From Bedellia somnulentella (Eukaryota; Arthropoda; Insecta; Lepidoptera; Bedelliidae): a stretch of DNA of 64,000 nt. The stretch lies in contig OY755198.1 in the NCBI GenBank assembly GCA_963576735.1, positions 6,572,001 through 6,636,000 of the forward strand, given 5' to 3'. Both the position numbers and the translations under genes were made by a program. The notes under the pieces are model-generated. The model was given only the letters and a program-made list of their open reading frames with translations. It had not been told where the DNA came from and ran no database searches. Positions 1 through 10,100 of the stretch are shown here, piece after piece; position 1 is the first letter of the stretch; every line of letters begins with the position of its first letter.

Positions 1-478
1 CAAAATCTATAATTTAAAAATAAACAGGACATTAAAACTTGCGTGTAAACCCATCACCAAAAACCTTTGTTTCACAATGTTATCCCCACACAACTTCTAA
101 AAGTGGTTGTGGGATTTCTTATTCCGAAGTTCTGGCTAACCCTTCCGGGAATTTATAGCTGTGAGTATATGTATGCATTTTGATAACGAATAACGACCGA
201 ACTAATACACATCTACTAATACATACATACATACATATACGCACGGCTATAAATCCCTAGATGGGGTAGCCAGAGCTTTATAGGTAGAAACTCCTCAGTC
301 ACATTTGGAAGTTGATAAGGGACAAGATGGTAGACAAAAAGTATTGTTGGTGATGGATCTCCAACCGCATCGCCCAAAAACCATTTAAAAACGTCAGATA
401 CGTCAGAAAGAAGTCGTCTCTTACGACACCCGTGGAAAGAAAGGGCTAGTGATATTCTAAGCCGGTACTACACGGCTA
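1..478 (-). mobile_element. Tail-to-tail SINE-B pair (composite unit, inverted copy)
   Basis: 1-176 is a 5'-truncated + copy ending tgtgagtatatgtatg; 225-478 is a full - copy. The spacer tttgataacgaataacgacc is shared with the pair at 16576-17078, which is the reverse complement of this unit. Confidence 0.7.
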
Positions 479-496
479 TTCTTGAGTACCTCGAGA

Positions 497-900
497 GAAA
501 ATAATTTTGAGGCTCAAAGCATCCGGATTGCAGAGTGCGTGGTTTCTAGATACCAGTGCTGTCGGGAATCGATCGTATTATTATTTGAGTCCAATCTTAT
601 TAGCTAAATGTTAATATTCCTGTGTCCAGCAGTATATGTGTAGTGTCTGGTGTAACAATGGTGATATACGGCTGAATACTGTCTTGAGAACGTGCTTCGG
701 AGGGCACGTTAGGCCGTACGTCGGTCCCGGCTACTATTACGGTGGTATTCGTTACTCTGTCAACCCGCAATTGGCCAGCGTGGTGGACTATGGCCAAATC
801 GCCCTATATAGGGTAGGCTTGAGCCCCATGGTGGGGACATATACATGGGTTGTAAGGACTTTCTTGAGAACATACAACTGATAGATGTTTAGCTTTTAAA
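497..900. repeat. Degraded repeat upstream of paralog 1, shared with paralog 2
   Basis: The left edge of the tandem duplication lies here (compare 17966-18370). The stretch around 740-790 (cccgcaattggccagcgtgg) resembles the 3' untranslated tails of moth RTE-type LINEs. It has no conserved reading frame: the 82-codon open frame in this copy is broken in the second copy by an inserted G and a stop. The sequence from 900 to 1130 is AT-rich and conserved between the copies, presumably upstream promoter. Confidence 0.4.
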
Positions 901-1129
901 ATTAAGACTTAATTTGAAAATTTTTACTGCCACAATTCCAAAGACTGCCTTTGTTCCGCTATGTTTGTTTAAAAATATATTTTAATCTAAGATTCTTAAC
1001 GCCGAATTGTTAAGAACACGTATTTGAATTGATAATATTGAATATTTCGTCGAAAATTTGATATTTAAAACGGAATTCCTGTTCCTAATAAACTGTGAAA
1101 TGTTTTCACAGATAGGATGTCTAGAACCG

Positions 1130-1183
1130 TATAAATGCTGAGAACATATTCAGAGAAAGTACAGTGAACTTTTCAGTTCCACC
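1130..1183 (+). promoter_or_regulatory. Core promoter and 5'UTR of paralog 1
   Basis: TATAAAT lies at 1130-1136 and an initiator-like TACAGTG at 1160-1166, putting the likely start A at about 1163, 33 bases downstream. The leader is then about 21 nt, ending CCACC before ATG (1184). The same layout is conserved in paralog 2 at 18606-18659. Confidence 0.65.
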
Positions 1184-4100
1184 ATGGCTTCATGCACAGC
1201 CTTCCTACTCTTAGGTAAGTTCAATTGTGTATATTCCATCGTCTTTACTACATCATCAGAGCCATTAAGGGCCTAGGACCTACCACAAATAGGTTGAAGC
1301 AAAATTTTGAAATTTAGAAAATTCGCTATTTTATTATTTATTTTTAATAGTATATAAGGATACTTATTTTTTATTATTATTTGTTTATTTATTCATTCAT
1401 AAACAAACAATACAGATTTAAATCCAATTCGGCTATATTTTACTTTACAACATTCATTTATAGACAATACATTTATAGCTAGTTTATAACACACATATTT
1501 TACATAAACATACATAAACGTTCACTTCGAATATCCCCGAGGGGGTTGGCAGAGGTACTAATACTTCTGGACATCACGTGACTTTGTCATCTGGTGTTCA
1601 GAGTACCCACGTTTTGCATGGACAGTGTACTCACGTGGAAGGGGGCAGGCCTATCGCCGTTTTGTACGAATACACTGTCACATGACTAAGTACAACTCAG
1701 CCATGTGGGTTTCCTCACGATGTTTTCCCTCACCGTTAACAACCATGATAAATAAACCACACCTGTTTGAAAACACTAATTGGTGTAGGCCCGACCCGGG
1801 ATTTGAACACTTGTCGCTTGCACGTCAACCGGTGTTCTACCTATTGAGCTATCACGTCGTCACACATATTTTACTTTAAGATAATACATTTCTAACTGAT
1901 TTATAACACACGAACACGAACGACAATACGAACAAAAAGAGGTTAAAAACATACATAGTATTTTCTAAGATTTTCACGATTGCACATTTTATTATTATTA
2001 TTATTAGATGGGCGGTAAACGCCACGGGTTTCCGCACTGAGCCCGGCATGGCAGGCCATTGCCATTGTGCGTGCCATGGAAAGCCATTGTGCGTGGACCA
2101 AATGGTCATTTAATTCTCCCAACCTAGTTCCGTCCAGAAGGCGAGTAGCTTATCCAGGTCAGCTACCGCTTCTGGGAGCGACTTTATGGTTCCTTTTGTG
2201 TTATAGCGGATATCGGCTACCCCAGTGCATTCCTGGAGCACGTGAGCGACCGTTTCGTCAGCTTCCATGCACGCTCGGCACATGGGGCTGTCGGTAATGC
2301 CTATAGTGTATAAGTGTTTATTTAGTGTGGTATGTCCTGTAAGTACTCCAGTCACTGACCGCAGATCTTTCCTGCTTAGTCGCAGGGCGCGCCCGGTCAG
2401 CTTCCTGTCAAGGGATGGCATGATTTCCTTCGACTGTCTGCAACCGGGCTCTTCCTGCCAGTGTATCTTGGAGAGGGAGTGAGTGCGTTCTTTTAGCCAT
2501 GCGCGAAGCTGACCGTAGGGTAAGGGTATGATCGGTTCAGGACCATGTAGGTCCCTTGCCGAGCCCCCTCTAGCCAGTTCGTCAGCAGCGTCGTTACCTA
2601 AGGAGCCGCTGTGGCCCCTTATCCATTGTAGGGTTAAAGTGTTGTTCCGAGCTGCCTCTTCAAGAGCTCTGTGGCACTCCAGGACTAGCCCTGAAGTGAA
2701 TACACAGCGGTCCAGAGCCTGCAGCACAGATGCACTGTCCGAGATGATTCTGATATGCATATCGGACACTGCTCGGGCTTTAATTGCCATGGGCGCCTCG
2801 GTTATTCCAAGACACTCTGCTTGGAATACCGTGTTGTGTTGACCTAGGCTTTTGGAAATTTTAATATTGAGGTCTTGTGAATATACGCCGGCTCCAGTCC
2901 CTTGGTTGGTCTTAGAGCCGTCTGTAAATGTGTATACCACGCACCTCTTTAATATTGGAGTAGTCATGCTGTTCCTCTTCGAGTATAACAGTGTAATTGT
3001 GTTTGGTAATTATAGTTTTAGTTATCCTATCACAGGGCGCAGCAAGCAAGGGCTGATATTGGATCGCCGTTGTGTGTATACTGGTGTGTAGGATTCTGGA
3101 GTCATTTCTAAGGTGCCCTGCATTTTTCAGCCTAAGTGAGGACATCGCCGCCTCTTGCTGTATGTGTAGGTGTAAGGGTGGCAGGTTCAGTAACGCCTGA
3201 AGAGCTGCCGTAGGTGCGGCTCTCATACAGCCTGTAATGGCCAGGCAGGCAAGCCGTTGCATCTTTTCCAGGTCATTTTGAGCTGTTATTAATTTGGTTC
3301 TCGGCCACCAGACCAGTGAGCCGTAGGTTATTACTGGTCTGATAATGATGGTATAAAGCCAGTGTACGATCTTAGGTTTGAGTCCCCAGTTTTTACCTAG
3401 TACTCTATTGCACTGCCATAACATAGCGCTGGCTTTCTTAATTATGTTATCTAGATGAGGTTTCCAGCTAAGCTTATCATCTAGGGTTATTCCTAGATAC
3501 TTAACTGTTTTTGAGAGAGTGAGTTCAGTTCCAAAAAGTTTTGGAAGTTCAAATGGGGGGAGTTTCCTTTTGTGAGTGAAAAGTATAAGTTCAGTCTTTT
3601 TAGGATTTACTTTCAGGTCGTATTCGTTGCACCATGTCTCCACAACTCTCAATGCTTGACCCATTTTTTTGCAGAGCATGTTTACATGGTTTCCATTTAA
3701 GAGAATTGTGAGATCGTCGGCGTAGCCTACCGTTAGGTAGGATAAGTCATTGAGTCTCTTAAGTAGGGAGTCGACCACCATGTTCCATAGGAGTGGGGAG
3801 AGGACCCCCCCTTGGGGGCAGTCTCTCGTCACAATGGCTCTGGTGGTGTCTCTTACAGTTACTTGCACCGCTCTAAGTCTCAACATGTTAACAATCCAAC
3901 CCCTGAGTGCGGAATTGACATGGAAATCTTTCAGAGTTTTGTCGATACAAGGTATGCTAGTTTTATCGAAAGCATCTTCAATGTCTATGAAGGTGCCTAG
4001 TGTGGACAACTTTGAGTTCAGTGCACATTCTATTTTAGATATTACATTGTGCAAAGCAGTCTCCGTTGATTTATCTTTGGTATAGGCATGTTGATTTGTA

Positions 4101-7100
4101 TGGAGGGGTTTTTGCGTAAGTGATTTTTCTCTTATACATCTGTCACAGAGTCTTTCCAGAGTTTTTAAGAGAAAGGATGTTAGGCTAATGGGTCTAAAGG
4201 ATTTTGGGTCGGTATAGTCCGACTTACCAGGTTTAGGTATGAAAGTTACTTTAACTTCACGCCATGCTATCGGTACATATCTGTATGCGATGCATGATTG
4301 GTAGATTTTGACCAGCCAGGGAGACAGGATGTCTCTCGCCCACTGTAGTAAAGCAGGGAAGATCCCATCTAGGCCTGGTGATTTGAAAGGGTTGAAAGAC
4401 TTTATCGCCCATTCAATCTGGTCTTTAGTGACAAGCTCTTGTGCGAAGAGCCAGTCCGCTTCATTGGGGTAGATGTTCTGCTCCTCATTCCAGTTTGCAT
4501 CATCTGTATGACGACAATCTGGGAAGTGGCAGTCTAGGAGCATTTTATGTGTTTCTGTGTCTGTCTTGGTATATGTGTTATCAGGTTTTTTAAGCGGGTC
4601 TACAGCGGGGTTACTATCGGTGGACAGAATTTTCCGTACCCTCGCCGCTTTATTGTTCGATTCAATTGCTCCACAAAACTTTCGGCAGGATTCCCTTTTG
4701 CGAGATCGGATACGTTTTTTGTAGGTGGCTAACATGCATTTATAGTTGTCCCAGTCCATAGGTAGTCTGGAGTTTTTTGCTTTATTAAAGAGTCTGCGTA
4801 GTTCACCGCGCATTTTTTTCCAACTCAGGGTTCCACCACCTACTTGTTTCTTTCCCTGGAATTGTTGGTTGTTTGAGCGGGCAGGTGGATTCAAAAGAGT
4901 CCATTATAGCTGCGGTTACCATTTTTAGATTGCCTTCGATTTGTGTTGGGCCATCCGTGTTTTCATTGGTGAGTGTGTTAAGTTTAGACTTTAAAAGAGA
5001 CTGTAAGAGAGTACGTTTGTGACTCGTGGATTACGTTTTGGGGGGGGTAGTGTGTAGTCGCTAGTTAGGTTGAAGCAGATCCGCCGATGGTCAGCGCAAC
5101 TTAGCTCCTTTGACACATGCCAATTGGAGACTAAGTGTGAGGCTCCAGTGCTAACTAGAGTAATATCGACTATAGTTTGGCCTCTGGATGTGACCCAGGT
5201 GGGTTCTGATCCGATATTCGCTATGTTAAGGTTAGTAGAGAATAAATAGGTTGATAGTACCTTTCCTCTTTGGTTGGCTGCGTGGCAACCCCACAGCGGG
5301 TGATGCGCATTCGCATCAGCTCCGATGATGAGCTCAGTACCGGACTGCTCACAGTACTGCACCAGCTCGGTCATTTCTTTGGGTGGGCAGTCGTCGTCAC
5401 CAGGCATGTAGCAGGACGCTAGGACAACATCTTGAGTCTCCTTGCTAGCTGTGGTGATCTTGGTAGCTATCAGGTCTCTAGAACAGTATTGGATTAGTGG
5501 CATGCTTTGAACACATTTAGGAAGATATATGCATGCTCTGGGGTTAGTGCATGTGGTGTCGTATAACAACTTACCTCCGATGTTGTTGGACCACATATGC
5601 GTTTTGCCCTGATCCACGGCTCCTGGATCAGTGCAATGCTCTTAGGTGATGTATCCAGCACTGTGCGTAGGGTAGCCGTTGCCGCTTGACTGTGCTGGAT
5701 ATTGGTTTGGAGGATGGGAAGAACTTTAGGAGGGGGGAGCATCGCTAAGAATCTCCCCCTCTAGTTCCTCCTCCAGGTCTAATTCGGATAGAGCCCCGGG
5801 TGATGAGGATAGAGCCCCGGGACGGATTCACCACATGCTAGCCGGCCGAGCTTGTCCACGGTCTCTTGGAGAGCTTCCGGTTCCTCCACAGGCCTGCTGG
5901 TGGAGGGTTTCGGCTCATCCGGCCTTGGGATCGTGGTGGCTGGCTGGTTGCCACAGGGCTCAGCGGATTCTTTGGTGTTGGGCGGTGTATCGCTTAGTTT
6001 CTTCCTCCCAACTATAAACTTCGCGTACACCGGCCCAAACCCAAAGGCGATTCGGCGGTCTCTACTCATCAGTTTCTCCACCTCGTCCGGTGGTAGTCCC
6101 AACGTTAGGAGGGTGCCCTTCTTTTCCCCATCGACGGTGGTCGCCTTGTATAGGTGCCACTGTGGTATGTTATACCAACGGCCGTTCTGCTTGCAAAGCA
6201 GAGTCTGCAGCCGTTTCAGTGGCCCCGTATACCTGGGGATGAAGAGGGCTATTCGGGTGCGGGTGGGGATATCAGCCTGGCTGACAACCCGGATCTTATC
6301 GCCCGAGGGGAGCTTGACGGCGGATGCGAATTCCTGTATCCAGGTCAGCGCAAACTCGTCTTCGCACAGGATGTGCAGCGTGCCCCCGGACAATTTTGGG
6401 CATCCTCTGAAGCTCGGCGCTACCGTGACATCGGTGTCAACGGTATCAAAGACCTTCTCCTCAATAAGGTTCCCGAGGTATTCGGCTTCCGAGGGGGTCA
6501 AATCTCTCAGGGACGTCGAGGTGAGTGCCACTTCGAACCTGGAGCGGTCTTCAGCGGCTTGGGCGTATGTTTTCCCTCCCTTGGTGGTTTTTGCCCGTTT
6601 GGGCTCAACCATCTGGGCGGGGGATCTGCTGTCGTCCGGTCGACCTCTCTTAGATGCCTCGTGAACCTTGGAAGGTCCCGATTCAGCTAAGGGGCGATCG
6701 GATTTGCCGGCACGTTTGCCGCGGCTCCCATGGGGTGTGTCGCGCCGGTGGCGGTTGTCTTCGGGCTCCTGTGCGGGGTTATTGCGGCCGGATCCCGCCC
6801 CCGACCCCCCAGCTCGCGGAGGTAAGTCCGCGCTCTGGGGTGATCGAGGGCGAGAGCTCGGCGCGCTAGGCTTTGCCGGTCCCGCATTCGGAGTCCGCCC
6901 GCGGTTGAGCTGGCTCCCGTCCCCTCGCAAAGCTTGGGGGCGAGATCCATCTCCTCCGCCACAACCCACCTGGCTCTGTGACGGCCGCGCGACACCCTCC
7001 GCGAGCTCCGCAGCTTTCCGGGCTTTGGTTGAGCGGCGGTAAGCGCCGCTCTTACGGTTACGATGGCGGGTTCTCCCCTGGTCGGGGCGGCTTTTGGAAT

Positions 7101-10100
7101 TTCCGTTGTCTCGTCCCTGCGCGTGCGCAAAGCGCCCGCGTGGGTCGGTCAACGGCGATTTGGGGCGAGGCTTTCTAGCCTGCCTTAGGGGCACGGTTTC
7201 CCATGTGCCATAGAATTGGTCCCGGTTGCACGGTGGGGACCCTGCGGAAGACGTCATCGCCTCTTCGGACTTCCTCTCTTCTCCTCTTCTGCCTTCCTCC
7301 TTCAGCGAAACTTTGCCCCCCCCCAGAATACGAGGGGCAGCCTGAACCCTGCAAGCAGGTTTCAGGGAGGGATTCCCGGTCCCGGTTGGGACACGTACCC
7401 TCCTGGGGTAGTTTCTCTTCTTTTTGTTGCGCCATATTTGGAAGTTGGTGGTTTTTCGGCATAGGTTTTGGTTGACGCTTGCATCAGAGTGATGCAAAGC
7501 GCGTAACAGGCGGCAACGACGTGAACGGTAACCATAGCCTTGCCCTCGCCAGCTTGGATAATTAAAATAAGTTTAACCCTCCAAAGCTAGGGAGGTCCTC
7601 AGTCTCGGTTGGCATAGGGCCTTAATATACATAAAACTAAACTAAAGATGTGAAAGCCCCCCCACACATTATAATTGAAATAACTATTGATTTTCGGATA
7701 TTTTAATCGCGTGTTATTACATTATTTTTTAAAGCCCGACGACGTTTCGAAAACTTTTTAGTTATCATGTTCACGGGAAGACTGAGGTGTTATTTGTCAT
7801 TATACAGTACTATAAAATTATTAAACTAACTACCTTCACAAAATTATTAAGTTACATTTGCGTTTAATATTTGCTATGTATAAAAAGAGCTAATGTTATC
7901 TGGAGTCTTGCTAATGTTCTTCCCTTGCTTAGTTGTGCTTATGATCGGGTTCCAAGCAGGTGGTAATTGCCAACCATCATCTCTATTGAAGTTTGGATGT
8001 TTCTTTATTTCAATAGATTCGCGTATCATTCTAGGTATCAATCGATTCTCTTTTGCTACATCCCACAACACAGAAAATATAAATCTACGCTTGAGAAGTT
8101 GGCTCACTTCACAAGCGTAGCATTCACAGGAACAGGAAAATATGTCCGTTTGTTCGGCAATATGGTTAACCGCAACTGTTGCGCTAAGAGAGCTCATATT
8201 CAGTAAGTAAGTACGCGATGCAGGAATTGCTAGGACACGACCGAGCCGCTAGGTACGTTCAACCGAAGTTGGCTCATTATAGAATAGAATAGAATAACTC
8301 TTTATTGTACATCAAACACAAATTTACAAAAGAAATTATCATAGAGTTTACAGTGAGGTACAATCGGCGGTCTTATCGCTAAAAGCAATCTCTTCCAGAC
8401 AACCTTTGGAAGGTGAGATCGGTAAACTAGTTATCTGGATAGATGCACAAAATTATAATGGTGTTCTGTGTAGAACTTCTTCATACTTTAAATAAATAAA
8501 CAATTAGGTTGAGATCCCTCCTCACACCCAGTTTGGTGTACCCTACTATACCCAACACGAACAATGTAGGGTACATCAAAGGATAGTAAGGGTAGACTCC
8601 ATACATTTTAAAACAAATGAAGCTTTCTAGAGGTCTAAGGACGAGTACTGTGCATGATTCGCCGTAATCGCTTAAACCTTTTAAAATCTGCTTCAAACCT
8701 TGAACAGCGTCTTATGGTTTTTGCGGAGCCTGTGTCAAGTTGATTTGAAGCGATTAGTCCCTACTGAATAGGACTTTTAGCCCTACGCAGGGTAGGTCAC
8801 TCGTCACACCAAGATAACCGCAATCTTGTGCTAAGAGAATATGGAACAAGTGTATTTGCTATGTCAAGCTTCAAAATTTGGCTGAATAGAAAAGAAGCCT
8901 ATATGTTAACATTGTCTCAGTAGTAAGATTCTTGTCTATATACACTATGCTATCAATAAACAAGCGTGTTTCTTTCCAGTTGTGATCTCCTCATCATTGG
9001 CGGCCCCATTATGTGAGCCCTGCCCATCGCCATGCATTTGTCCTTGTCCCTGCCCAGCACCGTGTCCTTGTCCTGAGCCTTGTCCAGCACCTGTGTACAT
9101 TCCTTCATGTGGAGGAGGTTGTAGTGGCGGTGGAGGTGGCTGCACACAAATAATCTCCGGTGGAGATAGCTGCGGTGGCGGTTGCAGTGGTGGCTGCGGC
9201 GGCAGTTGTGGAGGTGGATGCAGTGGCAGCTCTGGCGCTAGCTGTGGAGGTTGCACCCCTGTAGTATCTTGTGGAGGTGGATGCGGAGGTAGTTCTGAAG
9301 GTAGCTGCACTCGTGTTGTATCCTGTGGAGGTGGTTGCAGTAGCAGTTGTGGAGGTAGCTGTGAAAGTTGCGCCCCTGTAGCATCGTGTGGAGGTGGCTG
9401 TGGAAGTAGCTGCACTCGTGTTGTTTCCTGTGGAGGTGGTTGCGGTGGCGGTTGTGGAGGTTGTACCCCAGTAGCATCGTGTGGAGGTGGCTGTGGAGGT
9501 GGCTGCACTCGTGTTGTTTCCTGTGGAGGTGGATGCGGCGGCGGTTGTGGAAGTAGTTGTGGAGGTGGCTGTGGAGGTTGCGCCCCTGTAGCATCGTGTG
9601 GAGGTGGCTGCACTCGTGTGGTTTCCTGCGGAGGTGGATGCGGCGGCGGTTGTGGAAGTAGTTGTGGAGGTAGCTGTGGAGGTTGTGCCCCTGTAGCATC
9701 GTGTGGAGGTAGCTGTGGAGGTGGCTGCACTCGTGTTGTTTCCTGTGGATGTGGATGTGGCGGCGGTTGTGGAGGTGGCTGTGGAGGTGGCTGCACTCGT
9801 GTTGTTTCCTGCAGAGGTGGATGCGGCGGCGGTAGCTGTGGAGGTTGTACCCCTGTAGTATCGTGTGGAGGTAGCTGTGGAGGTGGCTGCACTCGTGTTG
9901 TTTCCTGTGGAGGTGGATGCGGCGGCGGTTGTGGAAGTAGTTGTGGAGGTGGCTGTGGAGGTTGCGCCCCTGTAGCATCGTGTGGAGGTGGCTGCACTCG
10001 TGTGGTTTCCTGCGGAGGTGGATGCGGCGGCGGTTGTGGAAGTAGTTGTGGAGGTAGCTGTGGAGGTTGTGCCCCTGTAGCATCGTGTGGAGGTAGCTGT

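Larger units (their letters stand above)
1989..7662 (-). mobile_element. Nearly full-length LINE (I/LOA-type with RNase H), reverse strand
   Basis: Reading on - from about 7660, the element has a 5'UTR, ORF1, then ORF2 with endonuclease, reverse transcriptase and RNase H, and ends in a (TAA)n tail at 1989-2007. A (TAA)n tail plus a C-terminal RNase H fits the I/LOA group; the clade is my inference. It lies antisense in intron 1 of paralog 1 and is absent from paralog 2, so it arrived after the duplication or was lost there. At least three frameshifts in ORF2 make it inactive now. I could not define a perfect target-site duplication. Confidence 0.8.

Noticed and set aside
636..881. 82-codon ORF upstream of paralog 1
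   Set aside because: The homologous stretch in paralog 2 (18115-18360) has a frame-changing inserted G and a stop, and the sequence resembles a LINE tail.
1625..1879. 84-codon ORFs within SINE-A (also at 19122-19376)
   Set aside because: They are chance frames through a Pol III-type SINE found in many copies; not protein-coding.
3750..4085. ORFs on + across the LINE RT (3750-4085, 5852-6690, 6654-7475)
   Set aside because: Shadows of the - strand LINE ORFs in GC-rich sequence.
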